64,000 bases of DNA from Dendrophyllia cribrosa (GCA_024195265.1 JAJLRJ010000001.1:5710357-5774356); one strand, 5' to 3'. Positions 10,636 through 22,942 are shown, counted from the first letter of the stretch. Program-made: numbers and translations. Notes: a model not told the origin generated them from the sequence alone.

Positions 10636-13600
10636 TCACACGACGGTTGTTTTCGTATGTGCGATTCCCCTTGAGTCAACTTCATGGATCTGATTTTGAA
10701 CACTGTCTTTGTCTATCTCTAAATCGTGGTTTTCAAGATCTGTAGCTGTCTCGTTGTCGTTTTCAATGGGCGGCAGGCCTATGAAACTGTTAAGATCAAG
10801 ACAAAAGGAACTACAGATTAACTTAAAAGTCAAATTAAATATTAAAATAATCCGATACGATACCATTAATTTGAAGCAAGAAAAAATAAGTTAAATCTAC
10901 ATTATTTTCTCTTGTTTGGGGCTTTAAAAGATCTGAAAAGTTACATTTTGATTATTCATAAGTGGGTAAATTCGTGTCTTTTCTCGCCAGGGGTCAATTT
11001 TGGATTGACCTAAACCTGCTTTCCACCCGCCACGCCCCACCCCCGCCCGCCCCGTTCCCATCAAAAATAGATGGTTCAATCCCTAAGAAAAATTCAGGAG
11101 AATAAAAAAAGACGCCTACCTGACGAGTACAAAGGGAATTACTACCAACACAGCGCACAGTATGAACACCGTGCCTGGGAATGTACTGAGGGTCGCCTGG
11201 TACACACTGTTAAACATCACGTTGCCGATGAGCTGCGACAAAGCGATAACCACGCCATAAGCGGAAAACAAGGCGCCTGGAAAGTAAACGCAGAGAACGG
11301 TCAGCTCAGCGAAACCTCCGCTGATTTTCTCCTCCTTGCATTGTAAAATTAACAGAAGGAAATCCAATGGTGAGACCCTTAGCGTTATAAATTCCTTTGG
11401 TAGAAACAGTCGAATCTCCATGTACGTCCACCTCACGCGAACGTAAGCGACCACCTCTCTTAAGCGACCACTTTTCCAGTAGCCAGTAGGAGTTCTGATA
11501 CCCAATGAAACCCCAGCTTTAGCTGCCAGCAGTGTAAGAACAGCTGCTAGCAATGTAAGAACAAATTTCAAACACATGTCACAGCAAGAAACTGGTTTTA
11601 CTCGCATTTCATTACAATATTGAACTCTTACAATATATTAGTTGTTTGTAAAACGGTCCTTTCGCGTTGCCACTCCTCAAAAACTGACTAGCAGCCCACC
11701 AATTTTTTGTATTTTGTGCTTTACGGTAAAGCTCGCTCGCAGTATATTTCTTTGTCATCCGCAGTTTTGGGCAGCCGAAAAAAAATTTAAAAAAATAAAT
11801 AAATAACTTTTATTTACCCTCGACAGTGTTTATAGCACAAGTGCTAGTGGAGCCGAGAATTCAAATTGAACATAACATGTTAAAACTCCCAACTGGCAGG
11901 AGGCAGACCAATTGGCTATTTTACAAGCGTGGCCGAAACCTTGATGTTGACTGCGCCATGTCAACAAAGAATTGTCAGTAAATTGAAACTTAGTAAGTAA
12001 AGTAAAGTAAAGTCGCGCACACGAGCCAGAAGGCTCACAACGGCCGGAGCTTAAACCCGGTTTCTGTAGCATGAAGCGACTAGGAATATTGCTACTCCCC
12101 CCCTGGATGGGATGCTAGTCCATCGCAGGGTTACCCCCAGCATTTTTTTTGTCGCCGGTACCCATTTATACACCTGGGTGGAGAGAGACAGTGTGGAGTA
12201 AAGTTTCTTGTCTAAGGAAACAACACGACGGCAGAGACCAGGCTTCGAACCATCGACCTTCAGGTTGAAAGCCCGACGCACTAACCACTAGACCACCGTG
12301 GCTCCACTAAATTGAAACTTAACTAGCGGATTATGAACTCAACCAACAATTGTATAGAAAGTCATTGTATTTTTTTAACCATAATGAGCTCCATTTTTAC
12401 ATGAGACTGTTGGCCAAAAACATTGCTCTTAGTGATATATGTAAATAAGCAGCGATTGTTTCTGCAGTCTTTGGCAAATTTTTGCGTGAACATGCCCGAT
12501 TATGCAATGCACAACAGCATTCCAATGTGATAGTTGCTTTGTAGATTCAAATTACTACATTTTCATATGAATCAAAGTTAAGAACCGCATTGGTCTGACC
12601 TCTCGTAAGCGACCACCTCTCGTAAGGACCACCTTCCGTAAGGACCACCTCCCGTAAGCGACCACCTCTCGTAAGCGACCACCTTTCGTAAAAGACAACC
12701 TCTCGTAAGGACCACCTCCCGTAAGCGACCATATCCCGTAAGCGACCACCTCCCGTAAGCGACCACCAGCCATAAGCGACCACCTCCCGTAAACGACCAC
12801 CTCCCGTAAGCGACCACCTCCTGTAAGAGACCACCTCCCGTAAGCGACCACCTCCCGTAAGCAACCACCTAACTTCGCATTTAATTTTGGGTGATCACTT
12901 CCGGGAGGTTTGACTGTATATCGCGGTATATATATGGAAAGTCCCTGAATTTGTTACCTTGTTCATCATCTCCTACGATTCTTGACATTCCACCCTGTAT
13001 AATAGGATCAGGAACAGAAATGAAAATACCCACTGCGGCCGCTAAAAGAAGTTTAAAACCTAGGTTAGCATAGCATGCGACCGATAACAAAATTCATATT
13101 ATAAATCAATATATTTCTTTGTCGATAGGTGTGTGTAGTGTTAATTGGGGCACTACAACCAGATTGAATTTGAATCTGGAAATGATCAGTCGAGTGTTTT
13201 TTAGTGGGAGTTGGACCGAAGACTGACAGGAAGAAAACTCTCGGAGCAAGCCAACAACAAACTTGTCCGGGATTCGGAATGCTGGAAGGCAGCTGCTTTT
13301 GCTAGACTAATGTATTAAATCTGCTCCGCCAGGGACATTGATTGACCATTACAAGTTTATAAAATACAAATTAAACTATATGATTGTATTTCAGTGTCGT
13401 AAAGACAATGCGCGAATAATTTAACCGTAAGTTTATTTTGCATTTGTACAATAAGCATCAACAGAGTGATCACTAAATGACCCAAAAGGGAGGCTATTTC
13501 TTCAAATTTTGCAGTATCATGCAATGACAACGAGAAAAAAAAAATTGATGGCAATATGGGCAAAAACATGACCTTACATAACCCTAATTGTTTCGACTAA

Positions 13601-15597
13601 AGCTTCAATGTATTCTTGAACATGATTTCAGTTGGTATATCTACTTACCAACAAAAACCAACCAAGTCCGATCCGAAAAGGCCAACATAATCGAGGACAA
13701 CGCTAGAGAAACCATGCCAATTCGTGCAACAGTGAGCTCGTTAAAGCAACGCCCGAAGTACTTCACACCAGCCACGCTTCCAACACCATGAATAAACATT
13801 TCAAACGCAAAGTAGTACCCCATGAACGTGGCACCCCAACATAGAGGGCTTTTTAGAATGTACAGCGACAAAACTCCTACAAGACCGATAATAACTAAAG
13901 ACAAGGCACCAGCACAGACCATCAGCAAAAGTAGGTTCTTTCGTCCTGCCAGCTCTCGTTGTTTCCGGAACAAGTTGATGAAACTCTTTATATTTTCAGT
14001 ACTGAAGAATCGAACTGCGGTGTCGTTGGTTGTTCTGGGAGTTTCTGGCACGCAGAATAGTGCCCAGACCCCAGCAAGAATAAAGCAGGCCAATATGAAC
14101 CAGGCGGAGGGAATAAACCCAACGTTGTCCACCCACAAACCACTGGTCAATTGACTGATGACTCCAGCAAGGAAAATCTGCAGGTTCAGAACGGCTGTAG
14201 AAAAGAAATATTAAATTTGTTATAATGGATTTACAACAGGATGCCCCCATGCACAGTATAGCTTTTTTGTTTTGTTTGTTGTCATTTTTTAAAAAAATTG
14301 TACTGAGGCCGTCAGCAAATGCGAGGTCTGGAATCGATGACCACACTTTCAACAGGTAAACTAAAACCAAAGACTGAACTTTTTAGTTCCAATTTCTAAA
14401 ACCAAGACTTGCTGTTAATTACATAAAAAGATTATGGTTAATAATTAAAATAAAAAAGGGGTTAATTTCTAAAGAAACTATGGTCCTGTGTCGATGGGAG
14501 AGTAAAACATGAACGTTTGATTTTGTCCGCTGAGTTTGTAAGGGTAGGGGTTTAAAAAGCTGACGTTTCGAGTGCCAGCCCTTCGTCAGAGCGAATCAAG
14601 GAATTGTGGGTTGTATGTAGTTTATATATCGAGCGGTGGAGCTACGCCATTGGTGGAAACATGGTAGCATGAAAAACAAGAATAAATTAGTTGAATGAAA
14701 TTAAATAACACCAACATTTTTTGCCTTAAACAGTGCCGGTATTAAAATGTACATATCAAATGTATAAACGACAAACCCCACGGGAGAAGACGACGACAAC
14801 ATAAATAACCTTAAAGTCTGCCGGGTAATTTGCCGAGGAAGCTTGCACTTTATCTTGGTCCTTTTAGCCTCACCTATTCGAAAAGCTAGCTCCTCCTCGC
14901 TTGAAATATCAGCTAAGTATGATGTTGCTCCAGCCATCAAAACCGTTACGGATCCCGAAAAACCGCTAATGACTGCAGACACGAAGAGGACGTACACAGA
15001 CCACTCAAAATACATCACCAGCAATGCCACGGTCAGCTCTAGGCATACGCCTAAAGTAGCAACCTGCATGGCAGGTTTTCGCTTACCACCTCTGTCTGTC
15101 CAGGGTCCCCACAGAGGCGTCACTAGGAGGGAGGGGATCGTCAAGAAAAGATTGTAACCCAAAAAAATGTTCGAGGAGAGCGTTTGAACCTGAAAACGTC
15201 AACAAAAAAAACAAGAACTTTAGTGCTACTGAAACAACACAACCCGAGTATAATCAGCTTCACCAATAGTTTTCCTTGCTGGCTGTAGGAGACTACTGCT
15301 CTGTTCACATCAGCACTGAAACATGTTTAAAGCAAAAAAAGTAAACGCCCTGGGAACCAAATTAATCACCTCAAGTTCCAGTTCCAATAGCTCTTCTGTC
15401 ATCAGATCCTCGCCTCCACATCCCCCTCCCTGACTGACGTTTTGATACGAGAACCCTTTCATGTCGCTGACCCGTTGATACATGTATATACCAAAGACTG
15501 GAAAATACATTAGAAAGCCGTAGAAGTAAAAAAAAACTAAAGGCTCCACTGTTAAGTACTTTCTCCATGGCGGAATCACGGTTTTAGTTGACGGCAT
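10636..15597 (-). CDS. SLC46-family (proton-coupled folate transporter-like) MFS transporter, copy 1
   Basis: Exons (minus): 15370-15597, 14874-15189, 13649-14194, 12958-13041, 11120-11315, 10636-10786. Phases are compatible throughout and total 506 residues, a little longer than human SLC46 proteins (about 460). TM1 follows VEPLVFFYFYGF. An MFS motif A-like GPWTDRGGKRKP is at about residues 104-115. Other landmarks are SYLADISSEE, the cytosolic mid-loop with FRKQREL, PDPIIQGGMSRIV and GDDEQG. SLC46 members move folates or other organic solutes across plasma or lysosomal membranes with protons; the substrate here cannot be told. A TTTTGCAG acceptor lies directly before the ATG at 15597, so at least one upstream, probably noncoding, exon exists. 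Exon 5 starts at an AG within CGGAG|GTTTCGC, which lacks a strong pyrimidine tract. Confidence 0.9.
11993..12307 (-). mobile_element. tRNA-derived SINE with target-site duplication
   Basis: Read on the minus strand it starts near 12307 with an A-box-like TGGTCTAGTGGTTAG and a B-box GGTTCGAAGCC (about 12240-12305), continues through a conserved-looking body, and ends in a (TTTAC)n tail at 11993-12012. It is flanked by the perfect duplication TAAATTGAAACTTA (11979-11992 and 12308-12321). The paralogue at about 27510 has the unoccupied site. It sits in intron 4 of SLC46 copy 1. Confidence 0.92.
12600..12869. repeat. 17-bp minisatellite in intron 4 (copy 1)
   Basis: About 15 degenerate copies of CGTAAGCGACCACCTCC. 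The homologous array is 27788-27982, with fewer copies. It keeps several minus-strand frames open at once, so the open frames here are not genes. It lies beside TGATCACTTCCGGGAGG then TTTGACTGTA, which looks like a transposon end. Confidence 0.93.
14540..14660. repeat. Dispersed repeat with CTGACGA...GAAACGTCAG hairpin (intron 2 of copy 1)
   Basis: On the minus strand, CTGACGAAGGGCTGG is followed by CACTCGAAACGTCAGC. The ends pair (GCTGACG/CGTCAGC), and CTGACGA plus GAAA resembles a hammerhead core without proper helices. The same sequence is at 36598-36720 in copy 2, so it predates the duplication. It probably derives from a Penelope-like terminal repeat (inference). Confidence 0.5.
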
Positions 15598-16213
15598 CTG
15601 CAAAAGAAAAACGAAAACAAAAGCTATAGTTTAAGCGACTTTTCCAGATACCACGCAGCTCTTAACAACCTCTAATTTCATTGGACCTGGATATCACGCA
15701 GCTCTATTGTTTTCAGGGCTAGAGTCCAGTGTTGTGTTGTTTGTTCAATTCTTTTCAGTGACAATAGTTTTTCAGTGACAAAAGTTATTGGTTCGATTCG
15801 TGGGTCTGTTTCTGAACATGCGATGTTCTGCCGTTCGAATTCTTTAGTTTAATAAGCCATTTTACAACCAGGGGAACTTAGATTTTTTGATTTAAATAGG
15901 AGAGACCAAAAAAGCAGTGAAGGCAAACAGTGCATGTTAGCGCAACGTGTTCCGCCAAAATCGAGTTTCATTTCACAGCTTTTCAGTGATAATGTTAACC
16001 TAGTTCCGATATTGTACAAATCCACAATGACGTGTGAAAACCACGTATGGCTTAAGAAAGCAGGAAAACAGTAAAAACAAATACTTGACTGTTACCCGAG
16101 AGCGAGCATCAGCACCTTCGGCAAAAATTTATTAAACATTATACGACACAAAATAGTTAAGGAACAGGCAATTACGACATCGTTCCAGGGTCCTCTCCAC
16201 TTTCAAAATGGCC
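15598..16213. other. 5' flank of SLC46 copy 1
   Basis: Upstream sequence shared with 37657-38310. It should hold the 5' UTR intron, an upstream exon and the promoter, but I could not define an exon. No reliable TATA box was seen. Confidence 0.5.
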
Positions 16214-16273
16214 GGCGACATATTAACCGGTCGTGACTAGAATGGATACTCCAAAATCAGGTTGGACCACCTC

Positions 16274-17465
16274 GGACACTTATTAAGAATTATATAACGT
16301 AATGTCGACACTTAGAATTTATTTTCAATAAAATTTTTAGTGTAAAAAAGAAAATCTAAAATCCCCACTCAGGATTGAACCTGTGACCTCAGCTAGGGTT
16401 AGGCTTATACAGCCTACCGTATCAGAGTACCATTTAGCTTCTCGGGTTGTTTAGGCCTAAATTTAACTACATAACTAACTGCTAACCCCAACCTCAACTG
16501 CAAGCTAACCAGTTACTCCGTTATATAAGTCTCAACAAGAAGCTGTACGCAGCTTGAACTCGTGGCGCTTTTTAACTCATTGCAGCATTGATTCCCGAGT
16601 GTTTTGAGTGCTTTTACGGAGAAACATAAGCTTGAAATTATGTCTAAACAAAGGCTCCTAAGAGCCAACCTGTGAAGAAGAAATGCTAACGCGTAAGGCA
16701 ATATTGCCGTAAGCTTATGTTTTCACACTGACACGGTTCGATATATTTTTTTAAAAAAATTAAACGTAAGGATTTTTGACGAACGAAAAAAAAAGTACAT
16801 CACTTTCATAATGTCCAGTTCGAAGAAAGAAAAAAAGGAAAAGAAAAGAACTTTATGGAGACTCGAACTCCGGGGCTAAGCCACAAACTCAATTCACGGC
16901 GATGTCGTAGAACACATGCTCCAAAGGAACTAAATTTTGTTATTTCAAGGTAGATACGCATTAAAACGCGTGTTTCGGTTGCAAAGTCCTTTTAGATTGA
17001 TTTTAATGTTGCACTAAAAACTTCAAATGCGAAACATCTGTAAGCTTATTGTTGTCTATATTAGTTTACATCAAATTAATTATTGTTATCGCTGGATTCA
17101 CGTTTGAATTCTTGTTACAAAACGTATGCGTAACAAAGCATTTACTCACTAAGTTTACAGCTGATGGAAGGAGCGAGTGGGTGAGTGAGAGAGTGAATTT
17201 CATTTAGCCACCGTTACCGATAACCCGTTCATTATGCTTTCACGTATACACGGATTAAAAAGTAAGACTAGACTACATTCACTACATTCAGTGACTTCAG
17301 TAGCTGACACTTAAGCTCGATCACTAAGCAAATGCCAAATATATAAAACACAGAACTTGCCGGAGCAAAAATCCCACAGGAATAAGCGGCGAACACAATA
17401 TCAAACGGTCCTATCCATCCATGAACGCCTTGAATTGTCTTGAAAGCGTGTAATCGTACGCTGTA
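16274..17465. other. Gap with tRNA-like B-box relics
   Basis: No gene. On the minus strand two tRNA-like B boxes occur in tRNA-like surroundings: GGTTCAATCC (about 16370-16390) and AGTTCGAGTCTCC (about 16858-16880). They could be SINE heads or decayed tRNA genes. No full cloverleaf was found. Confidence 0.4.
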
Positions 17466-17714
17466 CAGGGTGTTTCAAAAGTTCGTTCCGATTTAAAGTT
17501 GTTATTTTTTTTAAACAAATCAATTGTTTGTTAGAACTTTTTCAATAAATTGAGTTAGAGAATTTATTAAAATAGATGGTAATAGCAATTTTAATTGTCT
17601 ACTAGATGCCTTTGTTTCGATTGTCGCGCGAAATGTGCACACGCGCGTTTTTCCGCCATTTTTTCGGTATATTCTTCATGCTAACACACCATATAGGGAT
17701 CCTATCATATAAGG

Positions 17715-17820
17715 ATCCTAAAAACTCATTTTAAAATAGTTAGCTTTTATTTACTGTTATGGGTAGTGATATCCATGACAGTAAATAAAAGCTAACCATT
17801 TTAAAATGAGTTTTTAACCC
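17715..17820. repeat. Hairpin in mariner 5' region
   Basis: Arms of about 42 bp: AAAACTCATTTTAAAAT, then GTTAGCTTTTATTTACTGT, repeated as the complement, with a short GGGTAGTGATATCC centre. It lies between the left TIR and the transposase start. It may be a nested fold-back element. Confidence 0.8.
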
Positions 17821-17974
17821 TAAATAAGTGCCGGATTCTTTGATGTACATAAATTAAAACCCACCATGAAGTATATCCCACTTTTTCGCGCCCTTTGTGC
17901 ATGTTGTTCCTTTCCCGAATTTGTTGTTGTTTTCTGATTTTTTTCCTGAACTTTCTGTTTTCTCTGTCACGAAA

Positions 17975-19035
17975 ATGAAGTCAGACATTGTTTATGCTAG
18001 AGCCTAAGCAGCCATATTACGGTCATCTGGTCATTCAGTCAAAGAAATCGCTAAATTTTTTAACAAGACGGAACGTTGGGTGAACAAGTGGTCGAAAAGA
18101 GAGTGCTTCGAAGACAAGCCAAGAAGCGGACGACCGTCTGTTTTGACCAATTGTGCTGGAAAATTAATCGAGAAAGCGAAGTACAAACGTTACAATTCAA
18201 CAAGGAAGATTGCCAAGAATCTTTAGCAGAAAAATATCGAAGTTTCGAGCATAACGGTGTGGAGATACATGACTAGGAAAGGATGGAAGGCTTTCAAGCG
18301 AAAGAAAATACCTCTTTCGATAACAAAAGCAAAGGAAAGCCCGTTTGAGATTCGCCAAGAAATACGTGAAGCTGACAGCAGAGGATTGGGACAACTTTTT
18401 ATTCACAGATGAGTGTCATAAATATCTTTTCCAGTGCCCTAATCCAAAAAACGATATCGTATGGGGCTCACAGGAATGTGATGTTCCTCCAGCTTTCCAA
18501 GTGCAGCAAAGTGCGAAGGTGATGGTGTGGGGTGGCATGACGGGTCGTGGGCTCACAAAGTTACACATGCTACCCACAGGCCAAACCGTAACTTCTGAGT
18601 ACTACATCAACCAAATCCTTGAGAAAGAAGTGAAACCGTTAAATAACATCAAGGCGTCAGGTGACAGGTGGCCCGATAGAGAGGAAGTTGTTTAGCTCAA
18701 AGAAAGAGATGACATTCGTTCAGGATGGAGCATCGGCTCACACTTCAAAGGCAACTCAAACATGGTGTCAAAAGAATTTGCCAAACTTTATAGCCAAGGA
18801 TGGCTGGCCAGCGAACTCTCCTGATCTCAATCCCATTGAGAACATCTGGAGTATCATTGACGAGACAACCTACAAAGATCCAGCTCCCAAAACGATGAAA
18901 GAGCTGAAAACTTTAAGGCGACTAGGCTTTGCATGAAAAAATGTGACTTTTGACACGCTAAGGGAACTCGCACATTCTATGCCTAGGCGCTTTGAAAATG
19001 TCATTAAAAGTAAAGGCGGGCATTCTGGTTACTAA
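17975..19035 (+). pseudogene. Mariner-type transposase, inactivated
   Basis: From ATG 17975 the frame carries an N-terminal helix-turn-helix (GHSVKEIAKFFNKTERWV) and the linker KPRSGRPSVL. The catalytic segments are LFTDE (first Asp), FVQDGASAH (second Asp) and SPDLNPIENIW. There are 37 residues between the second Asp and the Glu of NPIEN, a DD37E-type spacing. Decay includes in-frame stops near 18005, 18225 and 18936 and a frameshift at about 18660-18700. The homologous C-terminal tail continues to 19035 (ends GGHSGY). Transposition from this copy is not expected. Confidence 0.93.
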
Positions 19036-19225
19036 TAATTTGAATGATCGAATGAAAAATAAGCAAAACATAATATACCTAAGTTTTAAAGTTTTGCCGG
19101 CACGGTACAGAGAACTGGGTACTAGTGTAGTACGCAGAGGCTCACGGTTTTCGAGTTTGAAAAGTGTCCGTTGATAATAAAATGATAGAAGAAAACGAAT
19201 CGGAACGAACTTTTGAAACACCCTG

Positions 19226-20071
19226 TAGTTCTCAAAATTGCTTCTGAAGTCAACACGGAGAGATTTTGCGGTATGTATTTCATGGCTGAAAGCCATATAG
19301 TCGTCGACATAAACTTAAATATACGTGCATAAATTTGCATGCGCTAATGTGACACACAAAAAAAAGAAGAAAAGTCAAAGCCGGATTTACAACTCGTGTG
19401 CTCCGCCGCGAGTAATAAGGTGGTCCAACCTGATTTTGGAGTATCCATTCTGGTCACCACCCATATTAACCGCGATCAAACGAGAGAAATTTGCTAAAGT
19501 TAAGCAAAGTACTTAAAAGTTAAGGTTGTCATTTTCACTGTTGAAAGTTTAATATATTGCCAATACACTGTCAATTTACCAAACGTTTTGAGAATTGTCG
19601 GCGCCATTTGCCAACATAATTTTATCAGGCGCAAAGAGTTTTGGTCAGTTTTCACATAGTTAATAGAACAAACTGGTTATGAAGCTTAACAAATTTCAAA
19701 AAGAGTGTACAAAGCTGCTTTGTTTTATGTTGAACGAACCGTGACCCTGCACATTGTTTTGTTTAACGTGTGAGCCCAAATGTTTCTACTGGTCAGGTGC
19801 TCATATGCATTTCAATACCTTTTGTGTTTTGTGCAGGGTCAAGGCAAACGAACAAAAGAAATGGAGAACAAAAACATATAACAAATTTCATAAACAGTTA
19901 ATTCTATTAACTATGGTTTTCAACCGGAAAAAGCTCATCATTTTGAGAAAAATTAAAAGATAGTAACGTCAACTATTTTTTTTATACATCCTTGCTCATA
20001 TTTTCGTTTAATATTAAATAAAATCCCACTTAATAAAACGAAAAACGCCTCGGACGTTTGGCCGCGGTGGA
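19226..20071. other. Gap, no gene
   Basis: AT-rich DNA. It holds the right half of the inverted pair (about 19421-19466). No coding feature is supported. Confidence 0.5.
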
Positions 20072-20081
20072 GGCGACATAT

Positions 20082-22710
20082 AGCTTTTTCGAATATTTTT
20101 TTTTCATATATATTTTTAGTATAGATGAATATTGTCTCCAAAGCTTTTTACGTCTATCTAATTAGTTGTTGTATCAATAGCAGGTCCACATCAGCATTTG
20201 TTGCCATTTTAGTTAAACTGCTTTATCAAATTAAGTATGTATGTTTGTACATGATGAAATTTCTTCATATTTTGCCTCAACTACACACCCGAACAAACAC
20301 ACAAGGCTAAGAGGCGTGGGGCGTTGGTCAGCCAGGCCCACGATACAATTTATTATTGACAAATGACTATAATATTACAATAACTCTAAGCGCACCAGAG
20401 CCGGACACGTAAACCCCAAAAAACCAACTGTTGGAAAAAATAGGGACCGTGTACCCCCGACCTATGCAGTGGTGTTACCTTTAGGGTTTTAAGGTGTTTT
20501 AACCGAAGAAATAAACGACTAAAATATGCGGCTAAAACTGTCGATAATAAACCTTAAGGTATTACAATAAACAACTAAGACGAGAGCTAACTTGGTTGAA
20601 CAGTGCTAAAGGCGGCGAGGCTAACCGTAGAATGACACAAATCTATAAACGGACACTTTTCAAACTGGAGAACCGTGAGCCTCTGCGTACTACACTAGTA
20701 CCCGGTTCTCTGTACCGTGCCGGCAAAATATTAATTTATGCCAATCAAGATTATCACAAATTACATTTTGTTTAAACATCGATTTCAGATTTTGGTTTAT
20801 ACCGTTCCGAAAGTAACGAGCCTCCCTAAAGTAGCGTCAAAACTTTTATTGTTGCGAATTTCTCTTATTTCTCTTATTTCTTTCGGAAAAAGAGCTCACA
20901 CCGGCTTTACTTAGCGGTTTTTGTTGTACGAAAGTAACGTCCTCCCGAAAGTAGCGATCCCCAAAGGCTTCTTATTCCAAAAGTAACGAGGGGCGTTACT
21001 TTCGTAACCGTTACGGTACTTAGAAGCCTGACGTCACAATAGCCCGATTGCTAGTAACAAGATCTTCGCATGATTTGTTTGCCTAAACGCATTAGACTCA
21101 AATCGAAGGCTTCTATGAGCCAAATCGTGAATACGAAACGCTCTAAATAAGATTCTGCATCGAAATGTAGTTGCCGCTCTGTGTGCGAACACGCCGCGGT
21201 AATCGAAAATGACAACCTTAACTATTAACGGTTAATAGTAGATCATCAAAACAAAAGCACAAGAAAACTACCGAGTCAGTGTGCGACCAAAAGACGTCGG
21301 GATTGAATAGATCGGATATATATATTTCGTGATAATAATTTCACTTCCCAAGACATTTGCAACTTTGGCATAAAGTGTTATTGTACAACATTCAAGGAGC
21401 AAATGAAAGACCTACCTTGAATGTAGCAATGGTGTTTCTTCGTGCGTAGTTAAATACTGTACGGGACAAAATGTCAGTTCCGAAACATTCCGAAACAGCC
21501 TGGCAGTTCAAGAAAGTGAGCCTTTCAGGTAACACACAGTGATTAAATATATGTCACGCAATTTAATTGTTGTATGACAGATAATATAGGTCGAAACAAA
21601 AGAAACGGCAAACTGATCCTAATGGCAGAAAAACAGAAGCAGCAGCAAATAAAATAAAAGTGGTCAGCAGGAATATAATAGTGCCCACTTCAAGTATTAA
21701 TACTGGTCTAGGTCTGGAAACCCAGATCAGGCCATTCTCAACAGTTTGTTGCAGTGATCGCGCATTGTATGTTTCTAATGTAGGTCGGCACTTCTGATAT
21801 TGATACTCAGTTTACACCCGAATAGTATACCGTTAAATGCCAATTATACTGACCCTGGGCTAAACTTCCTAAGGAGTTTTAGGAAGGCTAATATTCGGGG
21901 AAGGCTTATATCTGGGGAGACGGCTTATTAGCGGCATAAAAAACTCTTTTTTATATATAGAGAGAGCGGGCATCATGAAATGGCCTAAATCACCACGCAT
22001 ACACAAGTAGGACAACAGGTAAACAAAAGAAAGCATTTCATTGTATTTTTATTCCTGGTACTATTCCTGGTACTCTAAGGCCACTGTTGTGTACTTGATG
22101 TAGGCTTCCTAAATTTTCTCCAGAGTTCTGAATGGATAGCCAACCATCAATCCAACTGTGTGTACTAAGGAATGCAGTCATAACAGGTATACTCGACGAG
22201 GACCCACCTTGTGCAGGGGTAGGGGGGTTATGCAAGATACCACCTATCTGATGAGTGCAATGGACACCATTTTTTGGCCTAAAAATTGGAGATGAGACTT
22301 CAATATTCTGTGTGCATGAAGCTTGCATTGCTAGTAAAACGGCACAGGAAGATTTGAATCTTTTTCTCAGTTTCTACTCCTGATACAATGGGGGCTATAC
22401 CAACAAGACACCATCTTTTTAGGCGGGGGTGAGGGGGTACATAAGGAGACCACCAGTCTTTTTGAAAAGTGGTGGGTCCTGTCCGATTACAATATAGTTT
22501 TGACTATTTCCCTAATAGCAATACTTTTAAAAGGAAAAACATCCTATACTAGGCCTTTTTTGTTGAAAAACTTGTGCTTTTGAGGTATAAAAACCCCTTA
22601 GTTTATGGTCAAGATATATATTGGTTGTTTTATGTAATTTAATGAAAAAATTTTGTATGTTTTCTTTTATAAGTTTCTTGGACGTTTGTACTTTAAGTTC
22701 TTCAATCATT
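20082..22710. other. Gap with repeat fragments
   Basis: 20645-20722 is an inverted copy of 19095-19172, the 3' part of the mariner element. CGAAAGTAACG words recur at 20810-21010. Nothing else was recognised. The open frame at 22038-22328 (minus) has no family features and is not called. Confidence 0.5.
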
Positions 22711-22819
22711 CACTGTTCAATCAATTGTTTGTTGACTTGTTGTTCAATCAATGCTAAAAAAAAAACTGTTAAAGCCACCATTTTACTTTGAGTTTGGAAT
22801 GGTGAAATGTTTTGCCCCT

Positions 22820-22822
22820 TCT

Positions 22823-22858
<36 letters not shown>

Positions 22859-22860
22859 AA
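22820..22860. repeat. Poly(C) tract
   Basis: A run of more than 30 C followed by A-rich sequence. Length in the assembly may be unreliable. Confidence 0.9.
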
Positions 22861-22942
22861 GAAAAAAAAAGTTGTGTTATACAAAGATCAAGTTTTCTTC
22901 TATGATATTTGCAAAGCAAACTCTTTGACAATTTATCATTAA

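Larger units (their letters stand above)
6868..16223. repeat. Segmental duplication block A
   Basis: This block matches 24772-28207 plus 35105-38330 in the same order and orientation. It includes all six SLC46 exons, their introns and flanks on both sides. It differs from its partner by separate insertions listed as individual features, and by the roughly 6.9 kb in the partner's intron 3. Confidence 0.9.
17466..19225 (+). mobile_element. Tc1/mariner-type transposon, 1760 bp
   Basis: Perfect 28-bp terminal inverted repeats start CAGGGTGTTTCAAAAG at each end, flanked by TA at 17464-17465 and 19226-19227. It encodes a decayed transposase at 17975-19035. The perfect ends suggest a recent insertion, or ends kept while the gene decayed. 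Confidence 0.95.
16214..20081. mobile_element. Roughly 3.86-kb insertion, flanked by a 10-bp direct repeat
   Basis: GGCGACATAT occurs at 16214-16223 and 20072-20081. In the paralogue near 38306-38322 the sequence before the first and after the second repeat is joined. An internal inverted pair (about 16227-16272 and 19421-19466, including GGATACTCCAAAATCAGG) encloses a complete mariner-type transposon. No terminal inverted repeat exists at the outer edges, so this may be several nested events. Confidence 0.5.

Noticed and set aside
11116..11607. 163-codon minus-strand frame as an independent gene
   Set aside because: Only its C-terminal part (exon 5 of SLC46 copy 1) is coding. The rest is intron read-through.
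12547..12868. Three overlapping minus-strand open frames of 96-105 codons
   Set aside because: They are different frames of the same 17-bp minisatellite and have no independent coding support.
22240..22300. CTGATGAG at about 22247 as a hammerhead core
   Set aside because: No pairing helix II or GAAA follows.
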